DNA of 56,532 bases, from the NCBI GenBank assembly GCA_013696395.1, contig JACCYQ010000226.1, positions 1 through 56,532 on the forward strand, written 5' to 3'. The notes below the pieces were generated by a model that saw nothing but the letters and a program-made list of their open reading frames with translations, did not search any database and had not been told where the DNA came from. Each line of letters opens with the position of its first letter. Position 1 is the first letter of the stretch. Below, one piece after another: positions 28,702-37,595 of this stretch. Position numbers and translations under genes: made by a program. Origin of the DNA: Chitinophagaceae bacterium (lineage in GTDB: Bacteria; Bacteroidota; Bacteroidia; Chitinophagales; Chitinophagaceae).

Positions 28702-29595
28702 TTATTTAATGTCATAATCTTTTTTAAATGACATAAATGTTTGCCTGTATACCGGTTGATCGGGTTGCAGCGTAGCCGCTTTCTGGTAATAATTATAAGC
28801 ATCTGCCAGGTAATGTGCTTCTTCTAACTGGAAACCAAGCCTGAAAGCTGTTTCAGCTTCAGATTCGTAAGCTAGAGTGATATTTCTTAACCGGTCAATC
28901 AATTGATCACGTTCCTTGGTAGTAACAATTTTGAGAACTTTTCGTTCTTCATTTTGCTGGCCTTTGACGGCGGCGGACCAGAAATAATACCCGGGTTTTA
29001 ATAAATGTTGTAATGTATTGATCGCAACCTGCATTTCGGATGTTGAATCGCTGAACAAAACATTTCCTTTCGTATTATTATCATACATATAAAAATCAAA
29101 GCGATCCGCTTCTGCATATGATTTCCAGGCGAGCGGAAAATATCCATCTGAATAAATGATGGTATCAAGCCGCGGATCTATCCAAATATTATTAACAGAG
29201 CGACTTACTGCACCAATCGTATTCATATAGAGTTTTCGGTTTGTTCCTGGCGAAGTTTGTTTTTGAGACATCTGCGCCCATACATAACGTAAATAATTAC
29301 CGGTAAAAGAACCGTAATTTTTTTTGCAGGAATCAGTATATGCTGTCAGATTGTATTTTCCTTTTTTGTCAATGGAAAATAAATTGATCTGGTCACATAT
29401 TAAAGTGACAATAGAATTAGCGCCAATTTCTAATGATGCATTAGGAGAAAGTAAATGACCGACTTTAGCTTTGGTTTCATTGCCATTTTCTTTGATAATT
29501 ACCTGGCCTTTCATTGAATAAATCAAAAATTGATTTGACTGACCGGCAGCTAGCAGCTGAATAAACAAAAAGATAAGGAGTAAGTTAAGTTTCAT
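28702..29595 (-). CDS. Secreted FecR-like domain protein with C-terminal TPR
   Basis: 297 residues starting MKLNLLLIFLFIQLLAAGQ, a signal peptide. Residues 22-90 follow the FecR-like pattern (MKGQVIIKENGNETKAKVGH, then SLEIGANSIVTLI), a small beta domain often found with sensor and caspase proteins. The middle (about 150-235) is strand-rich with FPLAWKSYAEADRFDFYMYD. The end has one TPR hairpin (YLADAYNYYQKAATLQPDQP). The start codon lies inside the end of the CHASE2 gene (11-base overlap), so the two are translated from one message; an upstream start at 29691 is unlikely. Assignment to FecR is by pattern. Confidence 0.65.
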   Translation of the reverse strand: MKLNLLLIFLFIQLLAAGQSNQFLIYSMKGQVIIKENGNETKAKVGHLLSPNASLEIGANSIVTLICDQINLFSIDKKGKYNLTAYTDSCKKNYGSFTGNYLRYVWAQMSQKQTSPGTNRKLYMNTIGAVSRSVNNIWIDPRLDTIIYSDGYFPLAWKSYAEADRFDFYMYDNNTKGNVLFSDSTSEMQVAINTLQHLLKPGYYFWSAAVKGQQNEERKVLKIVTTKERDQLIDRLRNITLAYESEAETAFRLGFQLEEAHYLADAYNYYQKAATLQPDQPVYRQTFMSFKKDYDIK

Positions 29596-30772
29596 GATTG
29601 TGTGAATTTGTATGAAAAATTGTTTGATAATTAAATTTTTTATGCAGCCAAAGAGCCAGAGCTTCATAAAAATACAGAACATCAATAGCAAGAATGATAG
29701 CCACTACGGTTATGGACATATCCAACTTAACATTGAATCGGTTGAATAAAAATAAACCAAGATATACAAAAAATATAGCCGAAATAAGCTGCGCTATTTT
29801 AGCCACCAGGTGAAACCATATATGCTCGTCTATATAATATCGTATAAACAAACTAATATGCAACCAGGTAAGTATGATTGCCAGGCTCCAGGTAATCCAT
29901 GATGGAATTTTTTTTATATAACTGCCATCCAAAATCATTGAAATGATATTGGCATGAATCATTACCCCATTCATATCCGGGAAAGTTTTACCTGCAAATT
30001 TTTCATTCATAGGAGTCAGGTACTTGTCTTCAATATCAAATGGTGAAGTGCTTACATATCCCAGTAAAACAATTTTGTTTTTAAATATATTATCAACAAC
30101 CAATCCTTCAAGCAATTGAGCTCCATCTATCAAAGCATATTTATGTTGATGGCGGGTATAATTTATAGTTTCAATAGTTTTTTTCCTATCCAATAATTTT
30201 TGATATGCATGGGGATCAGCCTTTTGAGTAATTGCAGAAGCAAAGCTCAGGTGAACATGATTATTTTCCTTTTCTATAGGCGAGAAGTAACGGATTGTTC
30301 CTTTTTGGGTACCCACAAAATTGACAAAGCCGAGTTTAATGCTGGTATCTTTAAAAACGCTTTCTTTTAAAATTTGGTCATTACTCCAATCAATTTTAGA
30401 AGCCAAAACCAAGTTAGGTGTTGCTTTAAGTTGCTCAAATAAAAAGGCATCTGATAAGGAATCTTTATCATTATCAAACATCACATCCAGGCCTATGACT
30501 TTGGGACTATCAGCACTTACCACTTCAAGAATTCTGCCCAATGTTAATCTATCCGAATAACCAATATTGACTATAACAATACGATCATCTACAGGAGTTT
30601 CCTGGTTTTTTTTTAGTTCGGAATACGCCATGTCATTAAAATCGAAATCTTCAAGGGCCACCCTGAAAGGGTTTAATACGCTCAGATTTAATGGTAAAAG
30701 CGCAAGCATCCCCATGCTTATAAAAACAGCGAAAGTTGCGAAAAAAGTGTCCCTTCTAAACAGGTATTTCAT
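29585..30772 (-). CDS. Stand-alone CHASE2 sensor membrane protein
   Basis: 395 residues: an N-terminal membrane helix (about 10-30), an extracytoplasmic CHASE2 domain (about 35-290) with IVIVNIGYSDRLTLGRILEV, PKVIGLDVMFDNDKDS, KNKIVLLGYVS and GVMIHANIISMIL, then three hydrophobic segments up to about residue 385. CHASE2 normally senses an unknown external signal and passes it to a kinase, cyclase or adaptor; here no output domain is attached. It overlaps the FecR-like/TPR gene and is divergent from the caspase-TPR gene with 105 bases between starts. Confidence 0.85.
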   Translation of the reverse strand: MKYLFRRDTFFATFAVFISMGMLALLPLNLSVLNPFRVALEDFDFNDMAYSELKKNQETPVDDRIVIVNIGYSDRLTLGRILEVVSADSPKVIGLDVMFDNDKDSLSDAFLFEQLKATPNLVLASKIDWSNDQILKESVFKDTSIKLGFVNFVGTQKGTIRYFSPIEKENNHVHLSFASAITQKADPHAYQKLLDRKKTIETINYTRHQHKYALIDGAQLLEGLVVDNIFKNKIVLLGYVSTSPFDIEDKYLTPMNEKFAGKTFPDMNGVMIHANIISMILDGSYIKKIPSWITWSLAIILTWLHISLFIRYYIDEHIWFHLVAKIAQLISAIFFVYLGLFLFNRFNVKLDMSITVVAIILAIDVLYFYEALALWLHKKFNYQTIFHTNSHNHET

Positions 30773-30877
30773 TAAGCGTTAATTGTTGGGATCGAAAATT
30801 ACTGATAATATTTAATTTATTAGTAACTTGTTTGGTCATAATCCATCTTGTTTTGGCTTGGATCCAAATTCACTTTA

Positions 30878-33800
30878 ATGAGAAAGATTTGTTTTCTTTT
30901 ATTTTCCGGGCTTTTTATTTGTTTATTTTCATCGTTTGCGCAACAGGCTAATGTTAACCAAAACGAACCGTTTAATAATGATAAAAGAACCTTCGCATTG
31001 ATTATTGGAATTTCGGATTATCAATATATCAGGCCTCTTTCTTATGCGGATAATGATGCGGAATTGTTCCGGGATTTTTTAAAATCTCCCGGCGGTGGTA
31101 AGCTGGCCGATGAAAATATTTACTGTTTATTAAATGAAGAAGCCAAGGCGGCTAATTTTTGGGTAAAGGGAATGAGCTGGCTTAAAGCAAAAGAATTGTC
31201 AGATGGAGACAAACTGTATATTTTTTTAGCCGGTCACGGGGATGCTATTAACCAGGATGAATATTTTTTTCTCACTTATGATTGTAATCCTGCAGGTGAT
31301 AAGAATAATTATATAGTTACAGGTAGTGTTCAATTGTATAATTTAAAAAGCAGGATCGCAGAATTAACCCGGAAAGGTGTAGAAGTGATTTTAATTATGG
31401 ATGCCTGCAGAACCAATGAATTGCCGGGTGGAGCAGAAGGGCAGCAAACATTGTCGGCGGCCATTTCAGAAAAAAAATCAGGTGAAATATTAATGCTTGC
31501 GACAGGTGCAGGACAGGAATCGCTGGAAGATCAGTCTATTGGAACAGGACATGGACTATTCACTTATTATCTGGTTGATGGCCTGGCTGGTATGGCAGAT
31601 AACCCTGAAGATCCTGATAAAACGATCACGCTTGAAGAAATAAAAAATTATGTGAGTCAAAGAGTTCCGGTGCTGGCGCAGGAAAAATTTAAAAGAATTC
31701 AGGAACCTTTTTTCTGTTGTGAAGAAAAAATACAGCAACCCTTAGTTGTTGTAGACAGTATGTTTTTACATCAGTGGGAAACTGCCAAATCTTTACATAA
31801 TGCTGATGGGAGTGGCATTTCAAGAAGTGTGGCTACACGTGCTGGAAATGACTTCATTTGGGGCGATACTATTTTACCGGTATACTATAAACAGTTTAGC
31901 GACGCTCTCGATCAATATAATTTAACAGGGTTTGATAATTCTGCGGAATATTATTTGGACCAGATGATGGCATTACAACCGGAACATGAAATTACGCAGC
32001 GGGCAAGAGCATCCCTGGTAGCAGAATATATAAATACTGCACAAAGCAGGATTAACCTTTATCTGCAGGGAAAAGATTTTATTGCTATCAATCGTATTCG
32101 TTCCCAGTTTGATGAAAATGAAACTTCTGATGAAGTTTATAACAGTTTGGAAAGAATTGAAAAGGTGGCAAAGAAAGAATTTTCTGAGATTGCCACTCAA
32201 TTGGAAAAGGCCATTAGCTTGCTGAATGATGATGAACAGATCTTTGCCAATTCTCTGAATGCGAAATTGAATTTCTTTAAGGCAATGGGTTTTTTTGAAA
32301 AGAAGAAATCTGCTGAAAGCCTGCAGGAAGCTTTAAACGTGGCTTATACTTCCTATAATGAAGATACTACTGCAGCATATATATTAAATACGATTTCTTC
32401 ACTGTACTTACAATATAACAAACCAGACAGTGCAGTTTATTATGCCAAAAAAGCTATTCTGTTTGCTGAAAAATGGCGTTATCCATATACTAATATTGCT
32501 TACAGCTATCGCAAGCTGAATAACCGTGATTCTGCAATGATTTATTATAAAAAGGCCATAGAAATTGATCCAAAAAATGCAGATGGTTATGTAGATCTTG
32601 GGAAATATTATTATACTTTAGGTTCAAAAGACAGGGCTATTGAATACTATACAAAAGCGCTGGAACTAGATGCTTTAAATGTATTTGCACATAATAATTT
32701 GGGATGGATTTATAAAGATTTAAATCAATTGGATAAGGCGATCGGTCATTTCAAAAAGAGCATTGAAATTGATCCTATATTTTTTAACTCATACAATGGA
32801 CTGGCCAAAACCTACATCATTCAGAAGAAATATGATTCTGCAAGGGTTTATTATGATAAGGCGCTTATAAATTATCCGGATAAATTAATGGGTAATAATT
32901 ATATAGCTGATTACTTTACGGAAATGCAGCAGTATGATTCTGCCCAGGTATATTATGCTAAGGCTTTGCGTTATGATCCACAGGATTTTCTCACATTTAT
33001 GAACCTGGCTAAGTTTTATAAAAACAAGCAACAGTTAGATTCAGCGCGGATATTCTTAAATACAGCATTGCAATTAAATCCGTCCAATGTAGTTGTATAT
33101 AATCAATTAGGACTTGTGTTTAAAGAGATGAAACAATTTGATTCGGCTACCTATTACATGAGTATTGCGGCTGATCTGAATCCAACCTACACACCAGTAT
33201 TTAACAACCTGGGACTGTCTTACCTGGAGACCAGGCAGTTTGATTCAGCCCGGGTTTATTTTCATAAAGCGTTGGTTCAACAACCTGATAATGCATCATT
33301 GCATAATAACCTGGGGCTGGTTTTTAATGAAGAGCAGAAGAATGATTCAGCTAAAATTTATTTTAATCAATCCATGAGGCTTGATCCGCAAAATGCATCT
33401 GCCTATATTAATATGGGAACCTTATACCGCAAGTTGCGGGATTTTGATTCGGCTAAACATTTTTTCAGATCATACCTGGAAAGGCAACCCGAACATGCGG
33501 TTGCCCTGAATAACCTAATAACCATTTTTAAAATTTCACGGCAATACGATTCCGTAAGATTTTTATATCATTCATTACTGGCGAGGGACACCAATAATAT
33601 TCAAATGTTGAATAATTTCGGATTATTCTTTTATGAAGTTCAAACCCTCGATTCTTCCATACATTATTTTAAGAAGACGGTGTCTTTAGATTCAAATTAT
33701 GCGATCGGTTGGAACAACCTGGGAACGGCTTATAATGAAAATTATAATTATCCTGAAGCGATTAAACATTTCCAAAAAGCAATTGCTATCGACAGTAGAT

Positions 33801-34105
33801 ATATAAATGCGTATTTTAACCTGGGCGTTTCTTACATGAATAATGAGCAGTACGATGAATCTATCCTGGAATTAAAACATGCTATCAGTCATTTACCTGA
33901 TGCGCCTGAAACCTATTTTTACCTGGCTTGTGCCTATTCTTTGGCTAAACAGGATTCCCTGGGATTGGAAGCCATTGAAAACGCCCTGATACGGGGGTAT
34001 AAATATCAAAATAACCTGACCATGGATCCTGACCTGGAAAGATTAAGAAATTTGCGTGAATTTCAGGACATGATGAAAAAATATTTCCCTGCAAAAAAAG
34101 ATTAA
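30878..34105 (+). CDS. Secreted caspase-like peptidase (C14) with long TPR array
   Basis: 1075 residues. A signal peptide MRKICFLLFSGLFICLFSSFAQQ is followed by a metacaspase/caspase fold (about 37-290) with the catalytic His at 120 (FLAGHGDA) and Cys at 177 (IMDACRTNE), both intact. From about 380 to the end there are some 14-16 TPR units, most with the regular core FDSA..YY.KAL..DP, whose DSA triplet recurs. The export signal implies action in the periplasm or at the cell surface, where the CHASE2 and FecR-like partners would also be exposed. An upstream start at 30848 is unlikely because it pushes the signal peptide inward. Function unproven; substrates unknown. Confidence 0.88.
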   Translation: MRKICFLLFSGLFICLFSSFAQQANVNQNEPFNNDKRTFALIIGISDYQYIRPLSYADNDAELFRDFLKSPGGGKLADENIYCLLNEEAKAANFWVKGMSWLKAKELSDGDKLYIFLAGHGDAINQDEYFFLTYDCNPAGDKNNYIVTGSVQLYNLKSRIAELTRKGVEVILIMDACRTNELPGGAEGQQTLSAAISEKKSGEILMLATGAGQESLEDQSIGTGHGLFTYYLVDGLAGMADNPEDPDKTITLEEIKNYVSQRVPVLAQEKFKRIQEPFFCCEEKIQQPLVVVDSMFLHQWETAKSLHNADGSGISRSVATRAGNDFIWGDTILPVYYKQFSDALDQYNLTGFDNSAEYYLDQMMALQPEHEITQRARASLVAEYINTAQSRINLYLQGKDFIAINRIRSQFDENETSDEVYNSLERIEKVAKKEFSEIATQLEKAISLLNDDEQIFANSLNAKLNFFKAMGFFEKKKSAESLQEALNVAYTSYNEDTTAAYILNTISSLYLQYNKPDSAVYYAKKAILFAEKWRYPYTNIAYSYRKLNNRDSAMIYYKKAIEIDPKNADGYVDLGKYYYTLGSKDRAIEYYTKALELDALNVFAHNNLGWIYKDLNQLDKAIGHFKKSIEIDPIFFNSYNGLAKTYIIQKKYDSARVYYDKALINYPDKLMGNNYIADYFTEMQQYDSAQVYYAKALRYDPQDFLTFMNLAKFYKNKQQLDSARIFLNTALQLNPSNVVVYNQLGLVFKEMKQFDSATYYMSIAADLNPTYTPVFNNLGLSYLETRQFDSARVYFHKALVQQPDNASLHNNLGLVFNEEQKNDSAKIYFNQSMRLDPQNASAYINMGTLYRKLRDFDSAKHFFRSYLERQPEHAVALNNLITIFKISRQYDSVRFLYHSLLARDTNNIQMLNNFGLFFYEVQTLDSSIHYFKKTVSLDSNYAIGWNNLGTAYNENYNYPEAIKHFQKAIAIDSRYINAYFNLGVSYMNNEQYDESILELKHAISHLPDAPETYFYLACAYSLAKQDSLGLEAIENALIRGYKYQNNLTMDPDLERLRNLREFQDMMKKYFPAKKD

Positions 34106-34221
34106 CGCCACTTAAATGGTTATGCAATTAAACTATTGCGGATCACATTTTCAATAAAGCATGTAAATACCTGTAATCATCATTGATCATTACAGATTAT
34201 TGTTGTTCCATTAAATTACGT

Positions 34222-35592
34222 TTATTTAGTAATTGCAGAAAGGTGGTTGATAAATTCATTGACCTGTGAAGGATCCTGTTCTCTTTTTTTCCTATAAGTT
34301 GCAATGAGGGTCAGATTATTAATGGTAGTATTCAGCATCCAGTTTTCATACGGGGTTGTCATAATTTTATTTAAAACTGAACTGGCTTTTGCGGCATTAT
34401 TTTCAATAATAGCAATTTCCATTAAAGATGCATAATCCCAATAATCAGGCTTCATTCGCTCCATTTTTCGCTCTACAGAAAATTCAATTACCGGGGCCAG
34501 TCTTTTTATTTTTTCCGTTTCACCTTTTAATTCTAAAAGGGTTAGTGCATTAACCCCGGGATATGCATCGCGCCAATCAGCGTATACTCCCTTCATGTAA
34601 ATTTCCAAAGCTTTATCGAGAAATGCATTCGCTACCATTTCCTTTTTATTTTCAAGGGCTTCATGGAACATATCCTTGTACACTCTGCCAAGAATACCAT
34701 AGGTCTCACTCCCGGCACTTTGGGAATTAATTAATTGCTCCAGAATTTCTATAGCTTCCGCACGGCACTCTTTGGTTGCAAGCCTGTTCAGGGCAAAAGC
34801 CCACTGTTCCCTAACCATAATGGTTTGTTGTACATGCAGCGGTAAAAGTTTTATAAACCCAATCATATTTTCATATTCTTCAAGAGAACGAAAGGTGAGC
34901 ATTATATCGATCAAAACTCCCGCCTCCAGGTTTTCTATGGGTTTATTGGATTCTATCAGGGAATATAATTGTGGAAGTTTATCACTGTTACTTTTTTCAC
35001 CTGATCTTATCAGCAGCAATTGTTTTTTTAAAGTGTCATCATAAACAACCTTATCCCTGAAAATATCCGTTTTTTCATGTGCTACACTATTCTGAAAATG
35101 TATTCCATCAACCAATTGGTACAGTGGACTATCTGTCTTCTTATCTTTTTTTGCAGCAATTAATTTCTCTTTTAGTGCTGATATATCTCCTTCAATATTG
35201 GTTAATTTTTTTTCACTGTTGTAAGCATATGGCATCCCTCGTAAAAAATTTACATCGAATGGAAGAACAGATCCTGAAGCAAATAAACTAATGGTTGTAT
35301 AAGGTTTCACTGAATGTCTCACTCCCAATTCATAAAAGACATTTGCATTAGCTGAGGTCAGGTCAGCAATCGCATAATCAGAAAGGATCAATCTTTCATA
35401 CATGGGTTTATGAATTATGCCACTAGCATTTTCTTCATCAGCACGTACCGCTTGCATATCTGCCGCTTCAACAGCAGGCTGGATCAGGGATTTGTAAATT
35501 TCATCAAAGTCAAAAACATTTCCACTTGCATCCTTTTTTATTCCAAATGGCATAATAATAAAGCAGGACGGTTTAATCCGGTGATCACTCAT
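34222..35592 (-). CDS. TIR/deoxyribosyltransferase-like effector with TRAFs-binding repeat domain
   Basis: 456 residues. The first 125 form a Rossmann-like nucleotide-cleaving domain: FIIMPFG (11-17), the acid-rich RADEE (50-54), AIADLTSANANVFYELGVRH (in part, 75-93) with E88 in the place of the catalytic Glu of nucleoside 2-deoxyribosyltransferase and TIR-like NADases. Residues about 200-390 are helical repeats with GILGRVYKD (299-307) and YPGVNALTLL (344-353), signatures of the TRAFs-binding/DUF4071 domain known from animal ASK1 (MAP3K5) and bacterial relatives. A soluble protein, with no signal peptide. Its ATG overlaps the patatin stop by 4 bases, so the two are coupled. Predicted role: NAD or nucleotide depletion on activation; not demonstrated. 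Confidence 0.8.
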   Translation of the reverse strand: MSDHRIKPSCFIIMPFGIKKDASGNVFDFDEIYKSLIQPAVEAADMQAVRADEENASGIIHKPMYERLILSDYAIADLTSANANVFYELGVRHSVKPYTTISLFASGSVLPFDVNFLRGMPYAYNSEKKLTNIEGDISALKEKLIAAKKDKKTDSPLYQLVDGIHFQNSVAHEKTDIFRDKVVYDDTLKKQLLLIRSGEKSNSDKLPQLYSLIESNKPIENLEAGVLIDIMLTFRSLEEYENMIGFIKLLPLHVQQTIMVREQWAFALNRLATKECRAEAIEILEQLINSQSAGSETYGILGRVYKDMFHEALENKKEMVANAFLDKALEIYMKGVYADWRDAYPGVNALTLLELKGETEKIKRLAPVIEFSVERKMERMKPDYWDYASLMEIAIIENNAAKASSVLNKIMTTPYENWMLNTTINNLTLIATYRKKREQDPSQVNEFINHLSAITK

Positions 35593-36755
35593 GTTAAACT
35601 GAAATTTTTTGGGAAATGGTCATCATGAACTTCTTTTTCTGCTGTGGCTAATCCAATATCAAATAAAATGAAACGATTTTCGGCATTGCTCATTTCAATA
35701 ATATCATCTGCATCTTTTTTAGTGAACTTCCTCCCATTTAAATTCAGATCATTCAATGTTGCCGGTTCAATCAAAAAATTATAACGTAAATAGGAGAGCA
35801 GGCCATTTTGATTAACGGCATCGGTAATCAGATCCTCCTGCATATCGCCGATTTCAGCATCTATGATACAGGCAGTAGGTGATTTGGAAAGCCATTGTAA
35901 TATAGCCTGGTTCTGCCAGCTTGCATCCTGCATCAGCATATCCGGAATTTCCTGTGCCCAGTTCAGCAAATTGTTATCGGTTACTTCGCTATGCAATTGT
36001 ACTGGTTTACTCATGCCGGTACCTACAGAAACCAATAAGATATTTTCAGCGCCCATTTTCCAATGAAACGGAAAGCCTTTCAGGTTGGCCACCATTAATA
36101 ATTGCAATGCCGGATTATTAGCCATACTAACGCCACCATCTACAAAAGCCGCAGTTGGAACACCTCCACCTACATCAATTACCTGTGGTAAAAAATAAGT
36201 TGGGGCTGCTGCACTGGCTCTCACCGCTTTCCACAAAAGAATATTTTTATTTTTCCCAAGTTCACTGTCAAAAAACTTACCGGAAGGGTGGTTAATTATG
36301 GGCCATGTACTGTTGGTATCGGCTCTTTTGGCAACTATGCAGAGTCCTGTTTTTATTTCGTCACTGCCTAATGTTATATCACCGAAAACTTTTTTTAATT
36401 CGTCATCCAGTGGTTGACCGTTATATCTTGCTTTTAAAAAATCGTCGATCTGGAATACATTGTACCATTTGTATTTTTTACCGAAAATCTTTCCACCTAA
36501 CTCAAAATATTTCTCTTTTATTTCATTAACCTCCATACCAATTGCCAGCGAAGCTGCAATAATGGAACCGGTACTGGTTCCGCCGATAAGGTCAAAATAA
36601 TCGCACAATCTTAAATTTGGATTGTTGTGTTGTTTGCGGAGTATAGCTTCAATTTTTTGAAGATATCCCAGGGTTAAAGCTCCCCTGATACCTCCTCCAT
36701 CTAATGATAAAATACGTTTTGATCCGGGTGACTGAAGTTTTTGAAGTAGCGACAT
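35589..36755 (-). CDS. Patatin-like phospholipase
   Basis: 388 residues. The oxyanion loop DGGGIRG (19-25), nucleophile elbow GTSTG with S61, and the catalytic Asp in DGG (206-208) are all intact, so it should be an active phospholipase A/acyl hydrolase. No signal peptide, therefore cytoplasmic and acting on the inner membrane. Patatins of this kind (CapV) are effectors in CBASS anti-phage systems, but no CD-NTase is encoded nearby; the partner here is the TIR-like/TRAFs-binding protein, coupled through a 4-base ATGA overlap. The SLATT membrane protein is 115 bases upstream on the same strand. Confidence 0.9.
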   Translation of the reverse strand: MSLLQKLQSPGSKRILSLDGGGIRGALTLGYLQKIEAILRKQHNNPNLRLCDYFDLIGGTSTGSIIAASLAIGMEVNEIKEKYFELGGKIFGKKYKWYNVFQIDDFLKARYNGQPLDDELKKVFGDITLGSDEIKTGLCIVAKRADTNSTWPIINHPSGKFFDSELGKNKNILLWKAVRASAAAPTYFLPQVIDVGGGVPTAAFVDGGVSMANNPALQLLMVANLKGFPFHWKMGAENILLVSVGTGMSKPVQLHSEVTDNNLLNWAQEIPDMLMQDASWQNQAILQWLSKSPTACIIDAEIGDMQEDLITDAVNQNGLLSYLRYNFLIEPATLNDLNLNGRKFTKKDADDIIEMSNAENRFILFDIGLATAEKEVHDDHFPKNFSLT

Positions 36756-36870
36756 ACTTATGTAGTTTATATACCATTTAAAAATAATCCAGGCTTCCTC
36801 GATATTTTAAATGGCACGATGAATAATAAACCACTAATCAGTATCAATAAAAAATATTGGGTATCAATGG

Positions 36871-37305
36871 TCAGGCTGTTTCTGACTGAGGGTTTTTCAT
36901 AATATCCATTTTCCATGTTCTGTTTTCATTGGATAATAAGTTCTCAAAATTCTGAACAAACAATTTGAAAGCATCTTCAACATTATATGGAGATGCCCCT
37001 GATTGAAATAAAAACTTTTCTCTTTTCATCAACTCAATAGCCGTGCGATAATTGATCCATTTCTCATGAAAATGATTAAGCTGTTGCAAACCATTACAAA
37101 TTACGATAATAACACCCATCAAAGCGGTTAGTAAAGGGAAAAAAGAAAACATCTGGTAAAAGCCAGCCAGGAAAGGTATTGCTGCCGCACATACCAATTC
37201 TATCAATTTCAATATTTTATACCATTGTTGGTTACGTGCACTTTTTTGTTCCATCCATTGCATTTGTTCTTGCACCCGCGTATCAAGGTATTCGCTTGCA
37301 GTCAT
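36871..37305 (-). CDS. DUF4231/SLATT two-helix membrane protein
   Basis: 144 residues. An N-terminal amphipathic helix (YLDTRVQEQMQWMEQKSARNQQWY, in part) leads into two adjacent membrane helices (about 34-52 and 55-72) and a charged cytoplasmic C-terminal helix (KWINYRTAIELMKREKFLF). This is the SLATT/DUF4231 arrangement, linked in comparative genomics to nucleotide-dependent conflict systems, where it is proposed to form a membrane-permeabilising effector. It is the first gene of the minus-strand run SLATT-patatin-TIR-like; 115 bases to the patatin gene leave room for a separate promoter. Confidence 0.8.
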   Translation of the reverse strand: MTASEYLDTRVQEQMQWMEQKSARNQQWYKILKLIELVCAAAIPFLAGFYQMFSFFPLLTALMGVIIVICNGLQQLNHFHEKWINYRTAIELMKREKFLFQSGASPYNVEDAFKLFVQNFENLLSNENRTWKMDIMKNPQSETA

Positions 37306-37595
37306 GATAGGTATTAAAACTTAATTACTGACAATTATTCCGCTCAAAATTTACATTTTATCTTTCATTTTACCATACAAAATAAGAATGTGATTTTTAT
37401 TTCGCCATAATCTTTCAGCATTAAACACATCCATAATTTTCTAATTCGGGAATTATTTCCGTGAAGCTTTATTCACACATGTGTTAAAAAAAAATTAATT
37501 TAAGCCGGATTAGTATGCAGCATTTCATTATTTTTCCTGTCTATATTTTGGCTTCTTGCTCTTCTTATTCATTTATTATTCATCAAAAAGTGTTT

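Noticed and set aside
35589-36755. CBASS operon with CapV effector.
   Set aside because: No CD-NTase, Cap2/Cap3 or HORMA/TRIP13 gene occurs near the patatin, so the standard CBASS label is not supported.
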